A stretch of DNA of 64,000 nucleotides, from positions 1-64,000 of the forward strand of contig NZ_JTDV01000015.1 of the NCBI RefSeq assembly GCF_000943555.1, in the 5' to 3' direction. The notes beneath the pieces were generated by a model. It ran no database searches. It was not told the origin of the DNA and saw only the letters and a program-made list of their open reading frames with translations. This document shows, in pieces, positions 55,522-64,000 of this stretch. This DNA comes from Neotamlana nanhaiensis (lineage in GTDB: Bacteria; Bacteroidota; Bacteroidia; Flavobacteriales; Flavobacteriaceae). Made by a program: the position numbers and the translations under genes. Each line of letters opens with the position of its first letter. Position 1 is the stretch's first letter.

Positions 55522-56031
55522 TTATTTAATACGTTTTGCTTGTGTTGTAAACGATAAGCCTTGTTGCCCCATAGTAGAATTCATAACAGCTTCAAACAAA
55601 GGTTCGGGTGTGTTTTTAGCTGTTTTCCATTCAAAAATAAAGTTCGAGCCTGTACCGCCAGAAACATCAACTTCATCAATAATAATTTCGGCAGTTTCAA
55701 GTGGCGCTAAAAAAATAGGCTGTTTAAAATAGTTGCGTATTGAAACACCATGTGTATCAAAATATTCGGCTCTTAATACGTAAATAGTATCGGTTTCACT
55801 CACATTTCTTAAGCTTATCATCGAAGTTAAATTATGGGTTTTGTGTTCAGACATGCTATAAATTTGTGCATAAATCGATAGGTACGATTTACCATATTCT
55901 AAACTGTCGGCTTCTTTAATTTTGGCATAGCGTTTTGTCCAATTTTCAGGGTTTATCGAACTTACTTCTTTTTCTTCTTCACATCCAAAAATTAAAATTA
56001 GTAAAATAAAGAAAAGCGGTTTTGTTTTCAT
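55522..56031 (-). CDS. DUF3124 lipoprotein
   Basis: 169 residues. Lipobox FGC at about 14-17 after MKTKPLFFILLILI, followed by EEEKEVSS. The DUF3124 core reads KSYLSIYAQIYSMSEHKTHNLTSMISLRNVSETDTIYVLRAEYFDTHGVSIRNYFKQPIFLAPLETAEIIIDEVDVSGGTGSNFIFEW. Predicted periplasmic membrane-bound protein of unknown function. Ends 2 bp before marC starts on the same strand, so one transcript. Confidence 0.85.
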   Translation of the reverse strand: MKTKPLFFILLILIFGCEEEKEVSSINPENWTKRYAKIKEADSLEYGKSYLSIYAQIYSMSEHKTHNLTSMISLRNVSETDTIYVLRAEYFDTHGVSIRNYFKQPIFLAPLETAEIIIDEVDVSGGTGSNFIFEWKTAKNTPEPLFEAVMNSTMGQQGLSFTTQAKRIK

Positions 56032-56242
56032 TTTTAGATGTTTTTATTAGGTATAAGCAGAAAACTAAGTTAATTCAAAAAAATAACAACACCATGCATT
56101 ATAGAAAATATAGTTGAGTATTTTAATTTAATATTTTGAATGCTTTATGCATTGAAGTTATAGGTTTCAAAAGGCGAATACTTACAAAATTAAGTGTTAG
56201 TTTAAATGAAAAGAATTAAATATTTAACCGTATTTTAATCGA

Positions 56243-57739
56243 ATGAAAAAAATAAAGTTTCCTTCAGCTCAAACCGTTTTATTAATTATAGCTGGTATCG
56301 TTGCCATATTAACGTGGGTAATTCCATCGGGTAAATTTAGCCAATTAGCTTATAATAAAACCAAACAAGTTTTTGAGGTTTCTGCTCAAGGGCAAACAAC
56401 CGAAATGCCAGCAACACAAGAAACTTTAGATGCATTGAATATTAAAATTTCTTTAGAAAAATTCACTAATGGAGATATTTGGAAACCCATTAGTATTCCT
56501 AATACTTACAAAACTTTAAAGGCAAGTCCGCAAGGTTTTTTAGAGTTTGTTCAAGCACCAATAAAGGGTATTATTGAATCTGCCGATATTATTATTTTAG
56601 TGCTTTTTATTGGCGGATTAATAGGTGTTGTTAATAAAACAGGTGCTTTTGAAGGCGGAATTTCTTGGCTGTCAAAAAAACTACAAGGCCGTGAGTATGT
56701 TTTAATCATTTTGGTCACTTTTTTAGTGGCTTTGGGAGGTACAACGTTTGGGTTGGCTGAAGAAACCATAGCTTTTTTTCCTATTTTAATTCCCGTTTTT
56801 ATTGCAGCTAAGTATGATGCTTTAGTTGGTGTATCTTCAATATTTGTAGGGTCTGCAATAGGTTCTATGTGTTCTACGGTAAATCCTTTTAGTGTTATCA
56901 TTGCTTCAAATGCTGCAGGTTTAAATTGGACAACGGGTTTAAACGGAAGATTATTAATGTTTGTTATCTGTACTGTAATTTGTATTATTTACATCATGCG
57001 ATACGCACAAAGGGTTAAAAATGATGCTACAAAATCTATAATTTATAATCAAAAAGATGCTATTGAAGCACGATTTAGCATGTTACAAAACGATACTAAA
57101 GTTAAACTAACACCAAAATTAAAACTGGTGTTATTGGTGTTTTCGTTATGTTTTATAATTATGGTTTATGGGGTTTCTGCATTAGGTTGGTGGTTTATTG
57201 AAATGACAGCGACCTTTTTTGTGGGTAGCATATTAATTGCCATAATTGTTCGGTTAAAAGAAGGTGAATTTGTAGAAACTTTTGTAAAAGGAGCCGCAGA
57301 TTTACTTGGTGTTGCCTTTATAATTGGTATTGCTCGTGGTGTGACTATAATAATGGATAATGGCCTAATAAGTGATACACTTTTAAATTATTCGAGCCAA
57401 TTAACCGATGGTATGAATAAAGGGTTGTTTACTAATATTATGGTTTTTGTTTATGCAGGGTTATCGTTTTTTATTCCTTCTTCTTCTGGAATGGCGGTTT
57501 TAACCATGCCTATAATGTCGCCTTTAGCCGATGGTGTAGGTGTTGGCAGAGAAGTGGTTGTAAATGCTTACCAATATGGTTTAGGGTTGTTCTATTTTAT
57601 AAATCCAACCGGTTTAATTTTGGCATCGTTAGCTATTGTAAATGTGGGGTTTGATAAATGGATGAAATTTATAATGCCTTTAGTGCTTATACTTACCGTT
57701 GTTACCGTAATTTTTATGACTATTACAGTTTATATTTAG
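56243..57739 (+). CDS. YfcC family transporter (C4-dicarboxylate/arginine-ornithine type)
   Basis: 498 residues with about 11 to 13 membrane helices. The N-terminal PSAQTVLLIIAGIVAILTWVIPSGKFSQL is the family signature, and QAPIKGIIESADIIILVLFIGGLIGVVNKTGAF, VALGGTTFGLAEETIAFFPILIPVF, FVGSAIGSMCSTVNPFSVIIASNAAG follow. An odd periplasmic loop of about 70 residues lies after helix 1. Related proteins move dicarboxylates or amino acids; the substrate is unknown. The last 4 bases overlap the end of trmL. Confidence 0.88.
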   Translation: MKKIKFPSAQTVLLIIAGIVAILTWVIPSGKFSQLAYNKTKQVFEVSAQGQTTEMPATQETLDALNIKISLEKFTNGDIWKPISIPNTYKTLKASPQGFLEFVQAPIKGIIESADIIILVLFIGGLIGVVNKTGAFEGGISWLSKKLQGREYVLIILVTFLVALGGTTFGLAEETIAFFPILIPVFIAAKYDALVGVSSIFVGSAIGSMCSTVNPFSVIIASNAAGLNWTTGLNGRLLMFVICTVICIIYIMRYAQRVKNDATKSIIYNQKDAIEARFSMLQNDTKVKLTPKLKLVLLVFSLCFIIMVYGVSALGWWFIEMTATFFVGSILIAIIVRLKEGEFVETFVKGAADLLGVAFIIGIARGVTIIMDNGLISDTLLNYSSQLTDGMNKGLFTNIMVFVYAGLSFFIPSSSGMAVLTMPIMSPLADGVGVGREVVVNAYQYGLGLFYFINPTGLILASLAIVNVGFDKWMKFIMPLVLILTVVTVIFMTITVYI

Positions 57740-58191
57740 CTGTTTAACTGTTTGATGCCTTCATAAATGGTAATGCTTACGGCATTTGCAAGGTTTAGAC
57801 TTCTAATATGCTTGCTAAACATTGGGATTTTGTAAAGTTGATTAGGGTATTTCTCAACAATAGTTTTTGATAAGCCAACCGATTCTTTTCCGAAGATTAA
57901 AAACATATCATCTTCAAACGGAATATCCCAATGATTTTTGTTGCCATGACTTGTTAGAAAAGCCATTTTTTTTTCTGCGTTTACACGGAAGAATTCATCA
58001 ACATTATCATAATAAATCACTTCCAGATGTTGCCAATAATCTAATCCAGCACGTTTTAATCTGGAATCGTCAATTTCGAAACCAAAAGGTTTAACTAGAT
58101 GCAGTTTAGAACCTGACGCTAAAGCTAAGCGTCCAATATTTCCTGTGTTATTAGGTATTTCGGGTTCAATTAAAACAATATTAAGAGGCAT
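57736..58191 (-). CDS. trmL: tRNA (cytidine(34)-2'-O)-methyltransferase
   Basis: 151 residues, SPOUT fold with the deep knot: NIVLIEPEIPNNTGNIGRLALASGSKLHLVKPFGF, LTSHGNKN, LIFGKESVGLSKTI and MFSKHIRSLNLANAVSITIYEGIKQL. It methylates the ribose of the wobble base in tRNA-Leu isoacceptors. Size and motifs match TrmL rather than TrmH. It follows the NDH-2 gene by 8 bp on the same strand. Confidence 0.92.
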   Translation of the reverse strand: MPLNIVLIEPEIPNNTGNIGRLALASGSKLHLVKPFGFEIDDSRLKRAGLDYWQHLEVIYYDNVDEFFRVNAEKKMAFLTSHGNKNHWDIPFEDDMFLIFGKESVGLSKTIVEKYPNQLYKIPMFSKHIRSLNLANAVSITIYEGIKQLNS

Positions 58192-58199
58192 GAGTTGTT

Positions 58200-59480
58200 T
58201 TACTTTTTAATTTTTACGCGTTTCGATACTGGTTTCATTAAAATACGAAGCGTGCTGTCGTTGTTAAAATAACTAATCATCCAGTTCATAAAAATGAGTA
58301 GTTTGTTTTTTACACTTAAAATAAGCATTAGGTGAATAAACATCCAGGTAAACCAAGCAAATCGACCTTGAAAACTAAATTTAGGTAAATCTACAACGGC
58401 TTTTCGTTTACCAATGGTTGCCATCGAGCCTTTATCGATATATTCAAATTCTTTTTTAGATTTGTTTTTAGCTGTTAAACTGAAGTTTTTAGCGAGCTGT
58501 TTGGCTTGTTGTAACGCTACACCAGCTAGTTGAGGATGCCCATGCGGATAAATTGGTGTTTCCATGTAGGCAATATCACCAAGCGCATAAACATGATCTA
58601 AACCATTAATTTTGTTAAACCTATCAACTACTAAACGGTTGCCTCTTGTAAAAGTTTCTTTAGGTAAACCATTAATAATATTTCCAGTTACACCTGCCGC
58701 CCAAATTACATTTTTAGAGGTAATGGTTTCACCAGTGTTTAGGGTAACTAATTCGCCATCATAATCTTTTACAAGCGTGTTGGTTTTAACAATCACTCCT
58801 AAATCTTCAAGATATTCTTGCGATTTTGTTTGCGAACCAGAACTCATTGGGTTTAAAGTATGCGGCGCACCTTCTAATAAATAAATAGTCAGTTTCGAGA
58901 AGTCTTTGTCTGGATAATCTTTGGGTAAAATATATTTTTTCATTTCCGCCAAAGCACCAGCAAGTTCGACTCCTGTAGGACCACCTCCTACGATTACAAA
59001 GTTTAGTAAGGTTTGTAGTTGTTCTGGGTTTTTAGTGTGTACAGCATCTTCAAACGTTTGTAGGATTCTGTTGCGTAATTGAATAGCCTCCGGAATGGTT
59101 TTCATTGGGTAGGCGTAATCCTCAAGATTGGTGTTATTAAAGTAGTTTGTGGTACAACCAATAGCTATAATAAGATGATCGAAGTTAAAATCGCCAATGG
59201 AGGTTGAAATAATCTTATCGGAATGATTAATATTAGTAACTTCGGTTATCCTGATTTTTACATTTTTAGCCTTTTGAAAAACCTTTCTTAACGGAAAAGA
59301 GATGCTTGCAGGCTCTAAGCGAGCGGTTGCAACCTGATACATTAAGGGTTGAAACTGGTGGAAGTTATGTTTGTCTATTAATAAAACCTCGTAAGCAGGA
59401 TGGTTTATTAAATCTTGAGCAATGCGTAGCCCCGCGAATCCAGCACCAACAATAACAATTTTCTGTTTATTTTGTGCCAT
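58200..59480 (-). CDS. Type II NADH dehydrogenase-like FAD oxidoreductase
   Basis: 426 residues. FAD-binding VIVGAGFAGLRIAQDL at 5-20, second Rossmann motif FVIVGGGPTGVELAGALAEMKK around 160, and ALGDIAYMETP in the C-terminal part. One hydrophobic stretch near 380-400 (FAWFTWMFIHLMLILSV) anchors it to the membrane, as for NDH-2, which passes electrons from NADH to quinone without pumping protons. It is 11 bp after trpA, inside the trp transcript unit, which is a chance of synteny or regulation. Confidence 0.88.
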   Translation of the reverse strand: MAQNKQKIVIVGAGFAGLRIAQDLINHPAYEVLLIDKHNFHQFQPLMYQVATARLEPASISFPLRKVFQKAKNVKIRITEVTNINHSDKIISTSIGDFNFDHLIIAIGCTTNYFNNTNLEDYAYPMKTIPEAIQLRNRILQTFEDAVHTKNPEQLQTLLNFVIVGGGPTGVELAGALAEMKKYILPKDYPDKDFSKLTIYLLEGAPHTLNPMSSGSQTKSQEYLEDLGVIVKTNTLVKDYDGELVTLNTGETITSKNVIWAAGVTGNIINGLPKETFTRGNRLVVDRFNKINGLDHVYALGDIAYMETPIYPHGHPQLAGVALQQAKQLAKNFSLTAKNKSKKEFEYIDKGSMATIGKRKAVVDLPKFSFQGRFAWFTWMFIHLMLILSVKNKLLIFMNWMISYFNNDSTLRILMKPVSKRVKIKK

Positions 59481-59491
59481 GATGAAGTGTT

Positions 59492-60259
59492 TTAATTCAA
59501 TACAAAGTTCACGAAATCTTTAATGCTTTTAGTGCCTTTTGCTGTTAAATGTTTTATAAAAGCACTACCAATAATGGCACCTTTAGCGTGATTTGTAGCT
59601 TGCGTAAAGGTTTCGTTATTATTAATACCAAAACCTACAATTTGTGGGTTCTTTAAGTTGAGATTTGCAATGCGTTCAAAATAGGCTTTTTGGGTATCGC
59701 CAAAGCCCGATTGCGAACCCGTAACACTAGCGCTACTTACCATATAAATGAATCCGTTTGAAACAGAATCAATGTAACGGATGCGCTCATCGCTGGTTTG
59801 CGGTGTTATTAAAAAGATGTTTGATAAACCATATTTCTCGAAAGTGGCTTGGTATTTTTCATGATACACATCTACAGGTAAATCTGGAATTATGAGTCCG
59901 TCGATACCAATTTCTTGACATTTTTTGCAAAAAGCTTCAACACCATACTGAAACATGGGGTTAAAATAGCCCATAATAATTAATGGAATATTTACCGTCT
60001 TACGGATATCTTTTAACTGATTGAAAAGCGTTTCGGTGGTCATGCCATTTTTTAAGGCTTTTGTTGAGCTATCTTGAATGGTTGGGCCATCTGCTAATGG
60101 GTCGCTAAACGGTAAGCCAATTTCAATCATATCGACGCCGCTAGTTTCTAAATCTTGAATGATAGAAACGGTATCGTTAAGGTTGGGATAACCTGCTGTA
60201 AAGTATATAGAAAGTAACTTTTTGTTTTCTTGTAATTTTTGGTTTATTCTTCTGTTCAT
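59492..60259 (-). CDS. trpA: Tryptophan synthase alpha subunit
   Basis: 255 residues, a TIM barrel. The catalytic Glu is in DMIEIGLPFSDPLADGPTIQDSSTKAL with Asp in the same strand-loop set, and IPDLPVDVYHEKYQA, GFIYMVSSASVTGSQSGF and VGFGINNNETFTQ carry the phosphate loop. It converts indole-3-glycerol phosphate to indole, handed on to TrpB. The start at 60259 is 12 bp left of the hairpin that closes the inserted GIY-YIG unit. Confidence 0.95.
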   Translation of the reverse strand: MNRRINQKLQENKKLLSIYFTAGYPNLNDTVSIIQDLETSGVDMIEIGLPFSDPLADGPTIQDSSTKALKNGMTTETLFNQLKDIRKTVNIPLIIMGYFNPMFQYGVEAFCKKCQEIGIDGLIIPDLPVDVYHEKYQATFEKYGLSNIFLITPQTSDERIRYIDSVSNGFIYMVSSASVTGSQSGFGDTQKAYFERIANLNLKNPQIVGFGINNNETFTQATNHAKGAIIGSAFIKHLTAKGTKSIKDFVNFVLN

Positions 60260-60270
60260 TGAAAATGAAT

Positions 60271-60299
60271 GTTTTTCATTCCCTCGTAAGAGGGAATCT
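60271..60299 (-). repeat. Left hairpin of the GIY-YIG unit
   Basis: Minus strand AGATTCCC TCTTACGAGG GAATGAAAAA: 8-bp stem ATTCCCTC/GAGGGAAT with a TTAC loop. It is an inverted relative of the hairpin at 60595-60623, with the same length and loop position. Confidence 0.8.
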
Positions 60300-60301
60300 A
60301 T

Positions 60302-60586
60302 TTAAAGGTATTCCGATAGGTCTTTCCAATCAGGATTTAAGCTATTAATTAAACTGATTTTCCAAGCCCTATTCCATTTTTTTATTTGTCGTTCTCTTTT
60401 TATGGAGTTGTTAACGTATTTTGTAGTTTCAAAATAAACTAGTTTAGTAACATTGTACTTTCCTGTAAAAGTTTTTGAACTATTGTTTTTATGTTGTTTT
60501 AGTCTCAATTTTAACTGCTTCGTTCGTCCTACATACAGAACCGTATGGTTTTTATTAGTTAAAATGTATACATAGTGAACATCCAT
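60302..60586 (-). CDS. GIY-YIG nuclease family protein
   Basis: 94 residues, a single GIY-YIG domain. HYVYILTNKNHTVLYVGRTKQLKLRLKQH is the nuclease signature (YVYIL and YVG with the following Arg, R21), and SIKRERQIKKW holds the catalytic Glu (E65). Such stand-alone domains are common in Bacteroidota and their targets are unknown. It lies between trpB and trpA on the operon strand, read as part of the transcript but unrelated to tryptophan. Both sides carry related hairpins, which suggests a selfish unit. Confidence 0.9.
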   Translation of the reverse strand: MDVHYVYILTNKNHTVLYVGRTKQLKLRLKQHKNNSSKTFTGKYNVTKLVYFETTKYVNNSIKRERQIKKWNRAWKISLINSLNPDWKDLSEYL

Positions 60587-60594
60587 GGACTTTG

Positions 60595-60623
60595 AGATTT
60601 CCGATTTCTCGGAAATGAAAAAA
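60595..60623 (+). repeat. Right hairpin of the GIY-YIG unit
   Basis: Plus strand AGATTTCCGA TTTCTCGGAA ATGAAAAAA: 8-bp stem ATTTCCGA/TCGGAAAT with a TTTC loop. Compared with the left hairpin, the stem pairs at C-G/T-A, T-A/G-C and C-G/A-T have changed on both sides together, while the AGATT and AATGAAAAA ends are kept. Confidence 0.8.
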
Positions 60624-60630
60624 AAAGCGA

Positions 60631-62517
60631 TTATATTTTAAAATACTCAATATAGTTATTCAAATCTTTATCACCACGCCCCGATAAACTTACCACGACC
60701 ACATCGGTTGGTTTGAAGGTTTTTTGTTCGAAAATGGCTAATGCGTGCGAGCTCTCGATGGCAGGAATGATGCCTTCTAGCTTACAGAGTTCAAGACCAG
60801 CGTTCATAGCTTCGTCGTCGGTAATGGACATGAATTCGGCGCGACCAGTTTTGGCTAAATGGGCATGCATTGGGCCAACTCCAGGATAATCTAAGCCCGC
60901 CGAAATGGAGTAGGGCTCGGTTATTTGTCCGTCGTTGGTTTGCATCAATAGCGTTTTACAACCGTGGATGATGCCTTCTTTACCCAATACCGAAGTGGCT
61001 GCACTTTCGCCAGAATCGACACCTAAACCTGCGGCTTCAACGGCGATAATATTTACATCTTCGTCGTGTAAATAATGGTAATAGGTTCCTGCCGCATTAC
61101 TACCGCCACCTATACACGCTACGACATAATCTGGGTTTTCGCGACCTTCGTGCTCTTGTAATTGCCATTTGATTTCTTCGGAAATTACGGCTTGAAAACG
61201 CGTTACCATATCTGGATATGGATGCGGACCGATAGCAGAACCGATAATGTAATGCGTGTCTACGGGATTATTAATCCAATCGCGAATGGCTTCGTTTGTA
61301 GCATCTTTTAAGGTGCGACTTCCTGATTTTGCAGGCACTACGGTGGCGCCCAACATTTTCATACGTGCTACGTTTGGTGCTTGTCGCGCAATGTCGATTT
61401 CGCCCATGTACACAATACATTCTAATCCCATTAAGGCACAAACTGTAGCTGTGGCAACTCCGTGTTGTCCTGCGCCAGTTTCGGCAATAATACGATGTTT
61501 GCCAAGGCGTTTTGCCATTAAAATTTGACCGATGGTATTGTTGATTTTATGCGCGCCTGTGTGATTTAAATCTTCGCGCTTTAAATAAATTTTAGTGTTG
61601 TATTTTTCTGAAAGACGCTTCGCGAAATACAACGGTGATGGACGCCCAACATAATCTTTTAAAAGTTGATTGAACTCTTCTTTAAACGAAGGTTCGTTCA
61701 TAACTTCTAGATATTTTTGGCGTAATTCTTCAACGTTTGGATAGAGCATTTCTGGAATGTATGCACCACCAAATTCGCCATAATAGCCTTTTTCATCTAC
61801 ATTATAAAAGTTCATATTTTTATTATTCAAATGATTTTTGAAAGCTTTTAAAGCCGAGACTTTTTTAAGTCCGGGTTCTACTTCAAATTTACTATTTATA
61901 TCGATAGCATAACAGTATTTTGAGGCTTCACTTGCCTTAAATGTTTTAATAGCATCGACATCGCTAAGTCCAATTCCGCCACTTAAAAAGAAGGGTTTTG
62001 TTGATGGATACGCGTTAAGTAAGCTCCAATCGAATTTATAACCGTTGCCACCAGGAAGTTTACCCTTGGTGTCGAAAAGAAAGTAATTACAAACCACTTC
62101 GTACGGCTCAATTTCATTGAAATTAAAGGTGTCGTTAACAGAAAAGACTTTTATTATTTCAACGTTGTTAGTTGTGAATAATTTAGTCGATTTTAGAATA
62201 CTGCAATAGTACGGCGATTCATGACCGTGAAGCTGAACGGCTTGTAAGTTATAATCGGTTACCGTTTTTATTATGGTGCTAATTTCGGCGTTAACAAAAA
62301 CACCTGTTTTCTTAATGCCTTCTGGTATGTTAGGAATGCTTTTTGCTTCGTAATTTCGTGGTGTTTTGTCGTAAAATATAAACCCAAGATAATCGGGTTG
62401 CAATGCAGCAACTTGCTCGATGTTCTCTTGGTGTTTCATACCGCATATTTTAAGCTTAATCGAAGAGCTGTCGATTGTTTCGGGAGCTTGTTGCATTGTA
62501 TTTGAAGTGTCTTTCAT
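60631..62517 (-). CDS. trpFB: TrpF-TrpB fusion: phosphoribosylanthranilate isomerase plus tryptophan synthase beta
   Basis: 628 residues in one frame. TrpF is residues 1-233 ([75 protein letters not shown]). A linker of a few residues (NNKN) joins it to TrpB from Met235 ([23 protein letters not shown]), with the PLP lysine K324 in [10 protein letters not shown] and the PLP-phosphate loop [10 protein letters not shown]. In most relatives these are two genes. The internal ATG at 61815 may still give separate TrpB. It catalyses step 3 of the pathway and the last step, indole plus serine to tryptophan. Confidence 0.92.
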   Translation of the reverse strand: MKDTSNTMQQAPETIDSSSIKLKICGMKHQENIEQVAALQPDYLGFIFYDKTPRNYEAKSIPNIPEGIKKTGVFVNAEISTIIKTVTDYNLQAVQLHGHESPYYCSILKSTKLFTTNNVEIIKVFSVNDTFNFNEIEPYEVVCNYFLFDTKGKLPGGNGYKFDWSLLNAYPSTKPFFLSGGIGLSDVDAIKTFKASEASKYCYAIDINSKFEVEPGLKKVSALKAFKNHLNNKNMNFYNVDEKGYYGEFGGAYIPEMLYPNVEELRQKYLEVMNEPSFKEEFNQLLKDYVGRPSPLYFAKRLSEKYNTKIYLKREDLNHTGAHKINNTIGQILMAKRLGKHRIIAETGAGQHGVATATVCALMGLECIVYMGEIDIARQAPNVARMKMLGATVVPAKSGSRTLKDATNEAIRDWINNPVDTHYIIGSAIGPHPYPDMVTRFQAVISEEIKWQLQEHEGRENPDYVVACIGGGSNAAGTYYHYLHDEDVNIIAVEAAGLGVDSGESAATSVLGKEGIIHGCKTLLMQTNDGQITEPYSISAGLDYPGVGPMHAHLAKTGRAEFMSITDDEAMNAGLELCKLEGIIPAIESSHALAIFEQKTFKPTDVVVVSLSGRGDKDLNNYIEYFKI

Positions 62518-62558
62518 TTACTGTGTGTTTAAATATAAGATCAGCTTTTCTGGACGAG

Positions 62559-63341
62559 TTAACTTAGACTTTTTATAAATTCCGTTGCACTTGATCCAGG
62601 ATTATCGGTTTTCATAAAGTTTTCACCAATTAAAAAGCCTTGATAGCCGTAAGGTTGTAATTCTTTAATGGCTGCTATGTTGCTAATGCCACTTTCTGAT
62701 ACTTTTACAAAATCGTCTGGAATTATTGTGCTTAAGGATTTACTGGTTTCTAGGCTAACTTCAAAGGTTTTTAAATTGCGGTTGTTTACACCGAGCATAT
62801 CCAAACTTGGCATGATGGATTTGTGCAATTCGTCTTCGTTGTGAACTTCTAATAGCACATCTAAATTTAAGCTTTTAGCAAACTCTGAGAATTGTTTTAT
62901 TTCTTCTCGGGTTAGAATGGCTGCAATGAGTAATATCACATCGGCACCGTATGCTTTGGCTTCTAAAATTTGGTATTCGTCAATGATGAATTCTTTACGA
63001 AGTAATGGTAAATTACAACTTGCTCTGGCGGTTAATAAATCGTCCAAAGAACCACCAAAGTATTTGCCGTCTGTTAATACCGACATGCCGCAAACGCCTG
63101 CATTTTCGTAACCTGTAGCGACATCTTGAACGTTTAAACCGTTGTTTATGACAGATTTTGATGGCGAACGACGTTTGTGTTCGGCAATTATTCCTGATTT
63201 GATGTTTCTTAAATTGTTAGCTAAAGAGGTGGTGTTTCTCGAAAATAAAACGGATTGTTCTAGTTGCGAGGTTGGTATTAAGGATTTTCTTAATGCTACT
63301 TCTTTGCGTTTATCAATTACTATTTTGTCTAGTATATTCAT
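62559..63341 (-). CDS. trpC: Indole-3-glycerol phosphate synthase
   Basis: 260 residues, a TIM barrel. The active-site residues appear in IAEHKRRSPSKS (Lys), VLTDGKYFGGSLDDL, LRKEFIIDEYQ (Lys), VLLEVHNEDEL (Glu), LGVNNRNLKTFE and KVSESGISN (Glu). It forms indole-3-glycerol phosphate from CdRP in the tryptophan pathway. The 41 bp to trpF-trpB and the 78 bp after trpD fit one transcript; the trpD-trpC gap can form a hairpin. Confidence 0.95.
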   Translation of the reverse strand: MNILDKIVIDKRKEVALRKSLIPTSQLEQSVLFSRNTTSLANNLRNIKSGIIAEHKRRSPSKSVINNGLNVQDVATGYENAGVCGMSVLTDGKYFGGSLDDLLTARASCNLPLLRKEFIIDEYQILEAKAYGADVILLIAAILTREEIKQFSEFAKSLNLDVLLEVHNEDELHKSIMPSLDMLGVNNRNLKTFEVSLETSKSLSTIIPDDFVKVSESGISNIAAIKELQPYGYQGFLIGENFMKTDNPGSSATEFIKSLS

Positions 63342-63345
63342 TATA

Positions 63346-63417
63346 TCAGTCTCAGTTGTCAGTCTCAGTAATCAGTTAAGTGGCGTTCTGCCTACTGTAA
63401 ATGTTAACTGAGACTAA
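63346..63417. repeat. Direct and inverted repeats between trpD and trpC
   Basis: TCAGTCTCAGT occurs at 63346-63356 and 63359-63369; ACTGAGACTAA at 63407-63417 is its near reverse complement. AGTCTCAGT and ACTGAGACT can form a 9-bp stem with a 37-nt loop in the operon mRNA. Confidence 0.6.
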
Positions 63418-63419
63418 AT

Positions 63420-64000
63420 TTATTTACTCAATTCAATCAATTTATCTAAACTTTGTTTTGCTTTCCCCGAGAATAAGGATTCTTTGGCTTTTTCAAAACC
63501 TGCTTGATGTGATATTTGTTCGGAGGTTGCAATGGCTAATCCTGCATTGGCGCAAACCACGTTATTTTGTGCTTCGGTGCCGTTTCCTGAAATAATATCT
63601 ACAAATATTTTTGCGGCATCGGCAATGGTATCGCCACCGTAAATGGCTTCTTGTGTTATGGTTTTTAATCCTAAATCTTCGGGTGAAAATAGTTTTTCGG
63701 TGTGGTTTGAAACGATTTTTGCTTTTCCTGTTAGCGATATTTCATCGTAACCATCAAGGGCGAAAACGATGTTGTAATTTTTATCGGTATTTTGATATAA
63801 AAAGCTATATAAACGTAATACTTCTAAATTAAAAACACCTAAAACTTGATTTTTTGGAAACGACGGATTTACCATAGGACCCAACATATTAAAAAAGGTT
63901 TTTACACCTAATTCACGACGAATTGGCGCTACATTTTTCATGGCTGGATGAAATAACGGCGCATGTAAAATACAAATACCTGCTTGATCGACACAGCGTT
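63420..64000 (-). CDS. trpD: Anthranilate phosphoribosyltransferase, C-terminal part (N-terminus beyond the window)
   Basis: The frame is open to base 64000, giving 193 residues plus a partial codon. RCVDQAGICILHAPLFHPAMKNVAPIRRELGVKTFFNMLGPMVNPSFPKNQVLGVFNLEVL is the conserved centre of TrpD, and the C-terminal helices end DKLIELSK. It transfers phosphoribose from PRPP to anthranilate, step 2 of tryptophan synthesis. An internal ATG at 63941 is not the true start. trpE and trpG are expected beyond the right edge. Confidence 0.95.
   Translation of the reverse strand, partial: RCVDQAGICILHAPLFHPAMKNVAPIRRELGVKTFFNMLGPMVNPSFPKNQVLGVFNLEVLRLYSFLYQNTDKNYNIVFALDGYDEISLTGKAKIVSNHTEKLFSPEDLGLKTITQEAIYGGDTIADAAKIFVDIISGNGTEAQNNVVCANAGLAIATSEQISHQAGFEKAKESLFSGKAKQSLDKLIELSK

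Larger units (their letters stand above)
60271..60623. mobile_element. Candidate GIY-YIG insertion unit in the trp operon
   Basis: A GIY-YIG gene bounded by inverted hairpins. The trpB stop is at 60631 and the trpA start at 60259, so the unit accounts for nearly all of the 371 bp gap and the genes would otherwise be about 15 bp apart. No target-site duplication is clear. Confidence 0.5.

Overview
The window is a 64 kb piece of a Bacteroidota chromosome, most likely from a marine-type member of the Flavobacteriaceae. The evidence is the short primary sigma factor, promoters of the TTG-N19/20-TAnnTTTG type, a metalloprotease with a type IX secretion (T9SS) sorting tail, a PorP/SprF protein, bacillithiol synthesis (BshC), SusC/TonB-type outer-membrane proteins with carboxypeptidase-like N-terminal domains, AT-rich DNA and weak Shine-Dalgarno signals. 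I saw no rRNA, tRNA, CRISPR array or insertion sequence.

Layout. 1-1163: 5' part of a secreted repeat protein (minus strand), then a 570 bp gap and rpoD. 2.7-4.7 kb: a structured repeat, a nuclease-like small protein and a processive glycosyltransferase. 4.8-7.4 kb: a promoter, a long leader and a GNAT-small ORF-proC-proB operon that looks like a reduced flavobacterial arg/pro cluster. 7.4-13.4 kb: YdeI-like protein, a membrane protein with a WHxHL motif, pepT, pyrD, an M43 protease and HMG-CoA lyase. 13.5-17.8 kb: a large outer-membrane barrel and guaB. 17.9-19.0 kb: an AT-rich two-gene cassette of unknown function. 19.1-25.3 kb: minus-strand genes including a probable metal-uptake set (His-rich small protein, TonB receptor, acidic/His-rich lipoprotein). 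25.4-29.3 kb: serC-serA, an acyl-CoA reductase and a divergent ferredoxin. 29.4-36.2 kb: thiamine pyrophosphokinase, oxidoreductase, DUF3800, DinB, ychF and SRPBCC genes. 36.5-44.2 kb: parE-ORF6N-parC, an outer-membrane protein and a GH20 hexosaminidase. 44.3-54.9 kb: PorP/SprF-SPOR, TerC, bshC, a PLP decarboxylase, guaA, a LysM/periplasmic-binding fusion, DUF922 and DUF3820. 54.9-59.5 kb: MarC, DUF3124, YfcC transporter, trmL and NDH-2. 59.5-64 kb: the trp operon (trpD partial, trpC, a trpF-trpB fusion, an inserted GIY-YIG gene, trpA).

Most of the window is core metabolism: proline, serine, tryptophan, pyrimidine and GMP synthesis, thiamine, bacillithiol and DNA topology. The unusual content sits in the gaps. 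The clearest case is a 0.35 kb unit in the trpB-trpA gap: a GIY-YIG endonuclease gene between two inverted 29-bp hairpins whose stems differ by compensatory base changes. A gene-less pair of hairpins with the same layout lies at 24.5 kb. Other structure includes two diverged copies of one fold-conserving repeat (2.73-2.85 kb and 51.81-51.94 kb), a 145-bp-period tandem repeat before guaA with a relative at 20.1 kb, a possible proline attenuator (leader ORF plus terminator hairpin) before the proC-proB operon, a heptamer array before serA, an ORF6N gene between parE and parC, and the TrpF-TrpB fusion.
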